Source: SABI01 sp963663665 (lineage in GTDB: Bacteria; Spirochaetota; Spirochaetia; Sphaerochaetales; Sphaerochaetaceae). Taken from it: a stretch of DNA of 23,603 nt. Shown piece by piece: positions 6,591-15,143 of the stretch. Positions within the stretch are counted from its first letter, which is position 1; every line of letters starts with the position of its first letter. The translations under genes were made by a program, and so were the position numbers. Under the pieces are notes generated by a model, which saw nothing but the letters and a program-made list of their open reading frames with translations, was not told the origin of the DNA and did not search any database. The stretch covers positions 1-23,603 of the forward strand of contig CAXXKP010000008.1 of NCBI GenBank assembly GCA_963663665.2, read 5' to 3'.

Positions 6591-7900
6591 TTCCTGAAGA
6601 AGAATTTAAATCAATCTACATTAAAGTCAGTGACTTCCTTCGTGAAAATGCAGCCACTATTATGGTAGATAAGATTAGTACGAGGGTAGCTTCAAAACTT
6701 CTGTGTATGTTTGATGAGGTTCCAGATCCTCGTAAAATAGGGATGGTGATCTATCCTCTTAATCAGTTATTGTTATGTATCTTCCTTGCTATCCTCGCTG
6801 GAGGAGAAACATATGAAGATATTTCGTTCTTTTGGGAAACTCATGTTCGTTTGTACAAACGATTATTTAAGAAGGAAACCATCCCTAGTCATGACACGTT
6901 TAGGAGAATCATATCTATTATTCCAACACAAATGGTGAATAGTATTATGACTGAGGTGTTAGCTTCTTCCCATAAAAATCTTTCAAAAGTACTCAATATT
7001 CAAAGTGAACGAACCTTATATGCAGTAGATGGGAAAGAACTGAGAGGATCTGGAAGAAAATATGAGACTGATGAGAAGATAAAGAACCTTCAAATACTCA
7101 ATGTATACAACCAAAATGATGAAACATGTATATACTCTATCCCTATAGAAGAAAAGACAAATGAAATTCCTCATGCCAGAGAAATTCTCTCTCTTATGAA
7201 TCTTAAAGATAGTATAGTCACCTTTGATGCATTACACACCCATCATGAAACGACAAACATTATTGCTCAGGGAAAGGGAGACTATGTTGGAGGCTTAAAA
7301 GGTAATCAAGGGGTATTAAAGGAATTTGCGAGTGACCTATTTGATGATGAACAGATTCTCTCTTCATTAAAAAACAACCCTCTTACCTGTATAACACGCT
7401 CTGAGATTAGTCATAACCAGTTAGAAGAACGAGTATTTTACTACTACACAATAACAGCAAAGCAGAAAAAGAGTGAATTTAAGAAATGGGAGAAAGTTCA
7501 AGCTATTGTTTGTTACGATAAAACGGAAATACATAACATCACTGGAAAAGAAGGATTTGAAAGAAGATTCTACCTCACCAGTCTCAAAGACCTTCCTACA
7601 GCTGCTTATTGTATAAGAAAGCATTGGGGGATCGAAAATAATCTGCATTGGCTCTTAGATACCGTGTGCAATGAAGATGATTGTCATGTAATTGACCGAC
7701 AAGCAGCTACTAATCTTTCTATAGTGAAGAAAACATGCCTTTCTCTCTATAAACTCTTTAAAGGTGTTACCCATGAAAAAATAAGCATACGGACTACTCG
7801 AAAAGTATTTGGATGGGCATTTAACGAATCGTTAGCTAAAATTCTTGCATTCACTGATGAGAGCACATTAAGAAAAGCTCTCATAATCGAAAAGAAGTAA
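6587..7900 (+). CDS. ISAs1-family DDE transposase
   Basis: A 437-residue transposase, longer than the roughly 370 usual for the family because of an N-terminal extension. It carries the family's DEVPDPR motif (43-49), IPSHDTFRRI (99-108), and the catalytic residues D148 (YAVDGKELRGS), D214 (VTFDALHTH) and E350 within YCIRKHWGIENNLHW, the Y-R-E signature. The region GDYVGGLKGNQ (231-241) is also typical. An AGGGGAGGA ribosome site (6572-6580) precedes the ATG by six bases, and the start overlaps the stop of the upstream gene by four bases (ATGA). The frame is intact. Related chromosomal copies are known as H-repeat-associated proteins. Confidence 0.95.
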   Translation: MIPEEEFKSIYIKVSDFLRENAATIMVDKISTRVASKLLCMFDEVPDPRKIGMVIYPLNQLLLCIFLAILAGGETYEDISFFWETHVRLYKRLFKKETIPSHDTFRRIISIIPTQMVNSIMTEVLASSHKNLSKVLNIQSERTLYAVDGKELRGSGRKYETDEKIKNLQILNVYNQNDETCIYSIPIEEKTNEIPHAREILSLMNLKDSIVTFDALHTHHETTNIIAQGKGDYVGGLKGNQGVLKEFASDLFDDEQILSSLKNNPLTCITRSEISHNQLEERVFYYYTITAKQKKSEFKKWEKVQAIVCYDKTEIHNITGKEGFERRFYLTSLKDLPTAAYCIRKHWGIENNLHWLLDTVCNEDDCHVIDRQAATNLSIVKKTCLSLYKLFKGVTHEKISIRTTRKVFGWAFNESLAKILAFTDESTLRKALIIEKK

Positions 7901-7933
7901 AATATTTAGAAAACTCTATTAATCTCCAAGACA

Positions 7934-7955
7934 AGACTTTCTTGAGTCTGTTTTT
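7934..7955 (+). terminator. Intrinsic terminator after the ISAs1 transposase
   Basis: AGACT (7934-7938) and AGTCT (7945-7949) form a 5-bp stem around TTCTTG, followed by GTTTTT. The stem is short but correctly placed 34 bases after the transposase stop. Confidence 0.5.
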
Positions 7956-8508
7956 GTGTCTCTTCACCTTACTCAATCCTTACAGTTTCAACGTTAAAGG
8001 ACAGCTGAAAGAGAGCTAGGAAGAAAATTTCTCTAAAGAAAGGTAAATTCTTGAACTCTACTCATCATCTACACCAATTCTTATTTGTCAATTATTAATT
8101 GATGCGTTTGTCCTTCGAAAAAATATTTTTTTATTGATAAGCACTTTATAATATGATATTGTAATCTAGATGCTGATTATGTTTTTCTTCTTTAATTAGA
8201 CTTACGTTAAAAATTGGATTTGAAATAAAAACACACAAGCATAAATAAAGTACTGTATAATTGTGAGATGTAGGTCATTCAGACTTATAACTTAATTTGT
8301 TTGCAAACCATGCATATGTACTAATAATGATTTTGATGGCTGTGTACCACTTCCTAAATTAATAATCTGAATTCACCCAAAACACTCATTCAAAGCTTGA
8401 GACAATTATGATTTAATTATTTTTTTTCATTAATTATGAGCCATAGCCTGGGAAACTATTTTGTCAATTATTCATTTTATACAGGGTATGTATTGATCGG
8501 AGGTACAA
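7956..8508. other. Long A+T-rich leader region of the envelope locus
   Basis: About 550 bases without a credible gene. It contains a TATAAT at 8256-8261 with only a poor -35, a small AT-palindrome CAATTA-T-TAATTG (8089-8101), and a TTGTCA at 8461-8466 without a well-spaced -10. Transcription of the lipoprotein locus presumably starts here, and the far end of the ISAs1-type element may also lie in its first part. No RNA gene or riboswitch is recognised. Confidence 0.4.
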
Positions 8509-9195
8509 ATGAGATCAAAAATTAAAATTCTCCTAAACTTGCTTATGATCATCGTATTAGGGGTATCATGTGTTAGCAGTGAGATTGGTTCAGTTGGAAC
8601 CCTTCCAAAAAATTGGTGGGATCAACCAAGAGGTGTAATCGAACGGGTATTAAGAAAAGAAAGCCAAGGGTATTATTCAAATGTGTTGGTTTTTATAGGA
8701 ATGAGTGATTCGGTTAATAACTATTCTCAATCCCAAGCTATCGATTTAGCGAAATTAGATGCAGATACCAAATTGTCACAATTCATCATTTCCAAAACAA
8801 CCAATATTGTGAGAGGTGTTGCAAATGCAAACGCTACACGAATCGCTGAAAACAGTCCTGAGGAAATTAACCGACTTGTAGAAGAAATAGCGGATAAAAT
8901 GGAATCTTCAATTTCAATCGCACAATTTTCATCATTTATGATAGAAGGTTATCATACACAACCAGCGGAAATAAACGGTGTCCCTTACTACATTGGTTGG
9001 GTTTGCTGTACTATTCAGGATGATCTTGTTGATGCGATTCAAAAAATACAGGAAAAAGCGTTTGAATCAGTTATCAAAACTACAATTGCCTATGCACCGG
9101 TAATGCAACAAATACAAGAAGATTCAGCAAAAATGATTGTGGAAGCATTTCGAAATGAAATGGCTGGAATAATAGAATCTGCTCCACAAGTCTGA
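8509..9195 (+). CDS. LPP20-like lipoprotein
   Basis: A 228-residue predicted lipoprotein, first gene of the envelope locus, with GGAGG directly upstream (about 8500). The signal peptide (MRSKIKILLNLLMIIVLGVS) ends at C21; the lipobox is loose, as is common in spirochaetes. The mature part opens with LPKNWWDQP and has FIGMSDSVNNYSQSQAIDLAKLDAD in two linked parts (FIGMSDSV, then SQSQAIDLAKLDAD), fitting the LPP20 pattern of a 'VGxS' strand followed by an alanine-rich helix that begins a small alpha/beta domain. A strand IGWVCCTI and a C-terminal helical segment follow. LPP20 proteins are envelope lipoproteins often found beside CsgG/LpoB-like proteins, as here. Function is unknown. The next gene begins 29 bases on. 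Confidence 0.7.
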   Translation: MRSKIKILLNLLMIIVLGVSCVSSEIGSVGTLPKNWWDQPRGVIERVLRKESQGYYSNVLVFIGMSDSVNNYSQSQAIDLAKLDADTKLSQFIISKTTNIVRGVANANATRIAENSPEEINRLVEEIADKMESSISIAQFSSFMIEGYHTQPAEINGVPYYIGWVCCTIQDDLVDAIQKIQEKAFESVIKTTIAYAPVMQQIQEDSAKMIVEAFRNEMAGIIESAPQV

Positions 9196-9224
9196 TTGCA
9201 TCAAAAGGAAGTGAGTATCTCCAG

Positions 9225-10586
9225 ATGTTTTGTATGAGAATTAGAGTTAGTGTGCTTATCTCTTTAATATTGGTTTTGTTCTATTCTTGTAATACCTTCA
9301 CACTCAGGAATGATACTCCAGAATGGATTTGGGTAGCCCCAGGTGATTCTGAGAGTGTACTATACGCTGTTGGGGGGCCTTCAACCTCGTTGGAGGAATC
9401 TCGGGGTCTTGCAATGAAGTCAATCTCCTCCTACGTGAATACTGAAGTTAGTTCATATTATGGAAGTTATTCAGCAGCATATTTTGATGATATTAAGAGA
9501 ACTATAGCAGAAAAAAATTCATCTTGGATATCATCCAAATCGAATTCAATAATTGTGGGATTAAAGGAAATTGAACGATGGTTTGATAAAACTAATGATA
9601 AATGGTGGGTTCTTTTAAGAATTGACAAAGTAGATTTTGAAAAATCCGTAAAAGCAACAGCTGACGAAGTTATTCGGAAAAGAAACCTAATAGAAAAAAA
9701 CTCTAAACTCGCAATATCGATAATTGAACGACTTCTACTTGATTTAACTGAATATAATTTCGAACAGCGATTGTATTCTATTTTAGAATGCTATCAAACG
9801 ATATCAAGTTTTGAGTATGCAGGACAACTGGTAGGAAAAATTGATGGTTCTTCGCGATTACTCCTTTCATTTCTTGAAAACTTAGCCAATGAGAATATCG
9901 CCACTATCAGTCTCACTCTAGAAAACCAACCACTAATACTATATCAAAACACAAATAATGAGATAGCAGGATCTATCACTGTTGGAAAAAATGTAGATTC
10001 TGCTAATCTTATTTGGAATGTCATAGGAACTAATAATTCTGTAATTACTACTTTTAAATCAAATTTAAATGGAGAATTTATCATATCAATTCCTAGAGAG
10101 GCTTTATCACTCGTTGATAAAACCATCGCTATTGCTCCAAACCTTGAGATGTTCGGGCCCTTGATTGCTAATAAGTTTAATATGTTAATATTCACTTTTC
10201 CTGTAATAAAATATCATGGGAAATATGGGTTTAGCATTGTTGTCCCCAATAACGAATACTTACGCGAAAATTATAAGAACAGAATCCAGACTATTATTTA
10301 TGACCAACTTGGATTCAACTACATCGAAAAATTGGACTATTTTCCAATGCTTAAATTTATTATTTCACAAGAAATATCTGAACAAAATCAATTTCTTGCT
10401 GTAGTTCAGACTCTGATTACTGTTGAATGTGAATTCCAAGATGGCTCAAAAAGGATATTTCAAGCACCTCTAGAAAAAGGAATTGGTGCAACACCAGCAA
10501 AAGCTAAAGAAGAATCTTTTAATAATTCAGTCGTTGAACTTGGAAAATCTGATGAATTTTGGCAATTCTTGAATGCAAGTATATAG
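9225..10586 (+). CDS. Large LPP20-like envelope lipoprotein
   Basis: A 453-residue predicted lipoprotein (signal peptide to C22 in VLFYSC, a loose lipobox). The start at 9225 lies 13 bases after AAGGAAG; the ATG at 9234 is an alternative. The N-terminal domain (about 31-150) repeats the LPP20 theme: TPEWIWVAP, then LYAVGGPSTSLEESRGLAMK, ending with the strand WWVLLRIDKVDFEKS. A helical segment (about 155-225), a beta-sandwich-like stretch (about 245-310) and a further alpha/beta domain (about 325-453) follow. The last part again ends in an alanine/serine helix pattern (GATPAKAKEESFNNSV). No enzyme motif is seen. It sits between the shorter LPP20-like gene and the CsgG-like gene, suggesting one outer-membrane-associated complex. 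Confidence 0.65.
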   Translation: MFCMRIRVSVLISLILVLFYSCNTFTLRNDTPEWIWVAPGDSESVLYAVGGPSTSLEESRGLAMKSISSYVNTEVSSYYGSYSAAYFDDIKRTIAEKNSSWISSKSNSIIVGLKEIERWFDKTNDKWWVLLRIDKVDFEKSVKATADEVIRKRNLIEKNSKLAISIIERLLLDLTEYNFEQRLYSILECYQTISSFEYAGQLVGKIDGSSRLLLSFLENLANENIATISLTLENQPLILYQNTNNEIAGSITVGKNVDSANLIWNVIGTNNSVITTFKSNLNGEFIISIPREALSLVDKTIAIAPNLEMFGPLIANKFNMLIFTFPVIKYHGKYGFSIVVPNNEYLRENYKNRIQTIIYDQLGFNYIEKLDYFPMLKFIISQEISEQNQFLAVVQTLITVECEFQDGSKRIFQAPLEKGIGATPAKAKEESFNNSVVELGKSDEFWQFLNASI

Positions 10587-10632
10587 GGCATTCTTAAATT
10601 TAAATTGGATTGAGAACCGAATGGAGGGAGTT

Positions 10633-11460
10633 ATGTTTAAAATTAATCAAATAAGAAAAATCAGTGTACTAATTTTAATATTCATAATGATCTATGGTGT
10701 TCTATTCGCTACGACTATGCAAACAGTGGCAGTTATTCCCTTTGATGATAATGTAATCAGTTCTGCTGAAGCTGTAGCATTATCAGATATCTTTGAGAAT
10801 AGGTTAGCTCAGACTGGTAGTTTCGAGCTTGTAGAACGAAAGAGAATAGAAAATTTAATGAAAGAATTGAATTTTGGAACTAGTGATTTTGTTGACCAAA
10901 GTACCGCTGTGAAAGCAGGGAAAATCCTATCCGCACGCTGGCTTGTTTTAGGATCTGTAAGCAAATTAGATAAAGAATTCTCTGTAAACGTGAAGATAGT
11001 TAACACGGAGTCTGGACGCATTGTAACTGGCGCTTCTGGTGAAGCAAAAGATATCATCAATATCAAGAAAATAGTAGAAAATATCGCAATAAAGCTCTCT
11101 AAACATCTTTTAACAGATTTCATTTGGTCGTTTGACATCTCAGGGCTTCTAATTCTTCAAAAAACCGAGGTCCATTCTATCGGAGTAAATTTTGGTTTTG
11201 CATATGCTATCACTAAAAATTTATCAGCTGGCCTTGTTGGTGGAGTTGTCGTCCGAACCAATGACAGTGCTTTGAAATTAAATCTTGGGGGAAAATTTGT
11301 AATTGGAGATCCTAGGCGTCAAGCCTTAATGGTGACTCTTAGCACATTCCCCTCTGTAGGATTCATTTATCATAAATTTTTTATTGAAGTCTCCCCATTG
11401 ATGTTCATTGGTGTTGAAGATACTTTTGGAGTATCTGTTGGTTATTCTTTAGCATATTAA
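10633..11460 (+). CDS. CsgG/LpoB-like envelope protein with beta-rich C-terminal extension
   Basis: A 275-residue exported protein. The ATG at 10633 is chosen because GGAGGGAG (10623-10630) is just upstream; an in-frame ATG at 10573 lies inside the previous gene. Residues 1-26 are a signal peptide without a lipobox cysteine. Residues 29-165 match the CsgG/TolB-like alpha/beta domain: TVAVIPFDDN, SDIFENRLAQTGSFELVER, KAGKILSARWLVLGSVS and VNVKIVNTESGRIVTGASG. This fold occurs in the curli secretion channel CsgG, in LpoB and in flagellar FlgT/FlgO. The last 105 residues are alternating amphipathic strands (HSIGVNFGFAYAI, LKLNLGGKFVIG, FGVSVGYSLAY) ending in an aromatic residue, as for an outer-membrane insertion domain. 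The exact member of the CsgG group cannot be decided from sequence alone. Confidence 0.75.
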   Translation: MFKINQIRKISVLILIFIMIYGVLFATTMQTVAVIPFDDNVISSAEAVALSDIFENRLAQTGSFELVERKRIENLMKELNFGTSDFVDQSTAVKAGKILSARWLVLGSVSKLDKEFSVNVKIVNTESGRIVTGASGEAKDIINIKKIVENIAIKLSKHLLTDFIWSFDISGLLILQKTEVHSIGVNFGFAYAITKNLSAGLVGGVVVRTNDSALKLNLGGKFVIGDPRRQALMVTLSTFPSVGFIYHKFFIEVSPLMFIGVEDTFGVSVGYSLAY

Positions 11461-11536
11461 TTACCTATATAAAGGAATCCGGACTATAAATCTAAATTAA
11501 CCCATATCATATATGGTTATATTATTAGGAGAAAAC

Positions 11537-14500
11537 ATGCGTAATACAAGTTCTAGACGTATTATTTTAGCAATTCTCATGCTGATAATCGCCTGTAGTT
11601 TAACAAGTTGTGAATGGCTACTCTCAAATTGGTTCGATAAAGATACTAAAGCTGTCATCATAGTAACTAACGAGGATAGTACCATAGAATCATATGTTTC
11701 AAGGATGGTTTTCATAAATGGTGGTGATAGCATCTGTGGAGCTTCAGACACCCTTACATATGAATGGTCACTTGAAACACCAAGCGGTTCTTCAACACTT
11801 CTTGAAGAAGTTGTCGATGGAAGTGAGAGCATAGAATCCAAGCGACAATTTACTCCCGATATTCCGGGAATATATAAGGTTAATCTTTATATAGAAGATG
11901 ATGATGAGGATAGCAATTCATCTGATAAAATCATAAATGTCAAAGATAAACCGCAATCAGCACCTACGAATCTAAATCTAAAAAGTGCAGAAGTCGATAA
12001 TATAACTGTTGAATGGGAGGCAGTTGCCGATACTACGCAATATCTTTTATTCAGAGCAATGAATACCCTAGGGCCGTTCAATTTGAAAGTATATGAAGGC
12101 CCTCTACTAGAGTATACTGATAATACGGTTGCCCCAGGAACTACATATTATTATAAAGTACAAGCAAAAAATCCAGCAGGTATGAGTAATTTATCAAGTT
12201 ATATCGAATCTACGACTAAACTAGCAGTACCTGCTAATTTCCAAACAACTGGAAACACTACCACCTCTGCGAGTTTAAGTTGGGATAATTCCCAGAACGC
12301 AACAAGTTATATTGTTGAAAAAAGTTTAATTGAAGATGGTTCTTATATTGAAGCCTTTTCTGGAAATGGAAATAGCTGTATTTTAGTTGAACTAGAAACA
12401 AGTGCTGTATATTATCTTTAGAATCAAAGCAGTGAACTCAATTTCCAATAGTGAATACTCAATACCAATCCGGATTAACCTTAGTGTCTCTCCCCCACCA
12501 ACTCCTGAGAATGGTGTGATAACCACAGGAACTCAAAATAGTCTTACATACGCTTGGAACAGTGTGGAGGAAGCAACCTCATATAATATTTATAGAGCTT
12601 CCACTGAAAATGGTATATATTCAAAAGTTGGAAATGCTATTGTCGATATTCCCTATACAGATATGGATTTACAATCTGGAACTAGGTATTATTATAAAGT
12701 CACTTCAGTTACCAACATTTTAGATGAAGGGACTCCTATTAATTTGGAAAGTGGAAAATCAATCGCATGTAGCGGTATTACAATACCTTCAAATCCAATA
12801 GGTCTCTCTATAACAAATAGAACCGGCTCAACAATCACAATATCTTGTCCTGCAGTCAAAGGTGCAGACTATTATAAAATTTATAAAAGAGAAGGAGCTT
12901 CTGATGGTTTTACTGAAGTAGAAACTGGAAACATTCAGGTTTTTGGAATAACGTTCACTGTAAATGAATTATCACCTAATACTGAATATACATTTAAAAT
13001 GACCGCGAATAATACAACAGGGGCAAGTGGTTACTCCAGTGGAATTCCAACAAATACAACTACTATCCCATTGAACCCTCCTACCGGTATTACAATTACT
13101 AATATTACTGACACCAGCTTAATCTTAGCATGGAATGATGTCCTTGGGAAAAAAAGCTATAATATATATAAATCCACGAATCCGTCTAGCTTAAATGAAC
13201 TGTATATAAATACCACCGAATCAAGGGAACTTATAACAGGATTAAATTCTGGGACGATATACTATTTTTGGGTATCGACAATCAACGATTCCAATGAAAA
13301 TGGCCCGAAAAGTGACCGGAAATCAGCTTTGACAAAACCATCAGTCCCTTCAAACTTACAAATTCAAAGTATTAATCCCACGAATTCAACTCTTAAAATA
13401 TCTTGGAATTCTGTTAATTCTGCAAATAATTATAAAATATACCGTTCACTATACCCAAATGGAGAATTTCCCTATCTTAATGAAACCCAGAATCTTTTCT
13501 TTATTGATGAAGGCTTAAATGAAGATACTACCTATTATTATAAGGTCACTGCTTTAAATGATTCCGGTGAGAGTGGGAAAAGTGCAACAATCTCAGAAAA
13601 AACAAGTATTTTTATTCCAGACAAACCAATTGTAACTATCAATGAAGTTACCGTATATTATGTATCCTTGGATTGGAATGATGTTCCTGGTGTAGATCAT
13701 TATGAAGTCTATAGAAACTCAACATTAATTGAACCGAATTGCCGTGTATCACATTATGATGATGATGATGTGAGCATTGGACAATTATATGGCTATTCTG
13801 TTGTGGCTGTAAGTGCTACAGGACAAAAGAGTCCACCGTCAACTACAATCGAAAAGAAAATACCAATACTGACAATTTCTAGTCCATCAGGGGGAACCTA
13901 TACAACAGGATCTACAGTTCCGATACGATGGTCGATTGAAGGAGAGAAATCAAGCACAGTTGAAATATACTACTATAAAGGCAGTAATGGAACACAAATC
14001 ATTTCAAATACATCGAATAATGGTGCCTACGATTGGACAATTCCTTCTGGACTTGTGGCTAGTACTGATTATACAATTTTGGTTCGAGATAAGGGGACTA
14101 AAGCATCAGATCATAGTAATAATTTTTCAATAATCATCCCCGCAACCTATAATTTATCGACGCCATCGGCGAGCACTACTGATCGAAAATTGAATATTCG
14201 CTGGACAAAATCTGGGACTTGTGGATCATCTGTGCGGCTTGATTTATATAGAGGAAGCACTCCTGTAAAAACGATTGCTAGCAGCACTTCAAACGATGGA
14301 TCATATGATGATTGGGCTATACCTAATGACCTTACCACTACTACTACGTATAAAGTAAAAGTTACTGATCTTACCTATGGAGCATATGATTATTCCAATA
14401 GTTTTGAAATAATCGATGTACATGATGGCACTCATACCATTGATATTGGTATATTAGATAACGGTGAAATATATAAAAAAACAACAACGAGTGATAAACT

Positions 14501-14816
14501 TTGGATTTCTTCAGATGAGAATACAGAGAAATTCAAATTCTCTTTACCAGGCAATTTTTGGGGCACAAAATGGGATGTTTCAATAGAGATATATAATATG
14601 TATGGTGTTGGAAGTGACAGTGCCGATCTTGATTTATATCTTTATAAAGGTTCTAGTACTTCTGCAGAAAAGTGGAGCAATGCTTTTGGCGAGAATGTAT
14701 ATGAAAATATAAGAACTAATTTAGAGGAAAATACTACTTATACAGTTCTAGTTGACCATTATTCGGGAGACGCTACCCAGTTTTCCATCTGGATTGAAAA
14801 CTGTGGAGGGAAGTAA
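11537..14816 (+). CDS. Giant fibronectin type III lipoprotein, frame interrupted once
   Basis: One gene read in two frames joined near 12414-12420, giving about 1092 residues. AGGAG (11527-11531) precedes the ATG at 11537. The signal peptide has a classical lipobox, LTSC (C25). An Ig/PKD-like domain (about 35-140) is followed by seven fibronectin type III repeats of about 85-100 residues, each with a core Trp or equivalent and a YYYKV-type strand. Next come two Ser/Thr-rich beta repeats (GGTYTTGSTVPIRWS; then RKLNIRWTKSGTCGSS), and a C-terminal beta domain resembling the pre-peptidase C-terminal type (DLDLYLYKGSS, TYTVLVDHYSGDATQF). The frames break inside repeat 2 at TAT CTT TAG A, and continuity of the repeat across the break shows it is a single gene. 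It is probably surface-exposed, for adhesion or binding. The frame change may be a sequencing error, a mutation or programmed. Confidence 0.8.
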
Positions 14817-15143
14817 TAATTGGATTATTTTAAAAAAAATATTTTTCAAATTATTAGGTACCAGACCAGTAGTTGCCACTATAGTTTTCTCTTGGAGGAA
14901 ACCTAAACTATTGTATATCAACAAAAGCAATTCTTAAATAATTTTTACATTAATTATGTCAATAAAACAAATTTAAGAATTGCAATTTGTTATGCTCAGC
15001 CTATTCTCTCCACTAAAGGAAGTAAATCTCACTAACCAAATTTCTTCTACTGAGTTTCCACATACTAACATTATAAAAAAGTTGGAATTTGAAGTTCTTT
15101 TTCTTTAATCTTTTTTCTCCTCTCAATACCATCAATACTCTCG
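14817..15143. other. Convergent intergenic region
   Basis: The plus-strand envelope locus and the minus-strand polyol operon end facing each other here. The only clear structure is the long inverted repeat at 14920-14991. No supported gene lies in it; a 61-codon plus-strand frame that starts inside the preceding gene has no convincing ribosome site. Confidence 0.5.
14920..14991. repeat. Long imperfect inverted repeat between convergent operons
   Basis: GCAATTCTTAAAT (14927-14939) and ATTTAAGAATTGC (14971-14983) are perfect 13-bp complements. The stem continues for six more pairs (AACAAA at 14920-14925 with TTTGTT at 14986-14991) beyond a 1-by-2 bulge. The loop is 31 bases. There is no strong T-run on either strand. 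It could act as a bidirectional RNA end or be a remnant of a small mobile element. Confidence 0.6.

Larger units (their letters stand above)
5896..7955 (+). mobile_element. Two-gene ISAs1-type transposon unit, ends not defined
   Basis: A promoter, an unrecognised 210-residue gene, an overlapping ISAs1-family DDE transposase gene and a terminator form one compact transcription unit. Known ISAs1 elements generally carry a single transposase gene, so the upstream partner is unusual. The coordinates given are those of the transcription unit; the true ends lie somewhat outside it and could not be fixed, because no convincing terminal repeat pair or target duplication was found. Confidence 0.6.

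Noticed and set aside
5734..7961. Terminal inverted repeats of the ISAs1-type element based on ACAAAAAC near 5734 and GTTTTTGT near 7950
   Set aside because: The match is only about 8 contiguous bases and the right copy is the T-run of a terminator, so chance similarity is likely.
12402..14816. A separate second gene starting at the internal GTG 12402
   Set aside because: It would start in the middle of a fibronectin repeat without a signal peptide or ribosome site; the domain reads continuously across the frame change.
14752..14937. 61-codon plus-strand frame at the end of the FnIII gene
   Set aside because: It begins inside the FnIII gene in another frame with no ribosome site and unremarkable composition.
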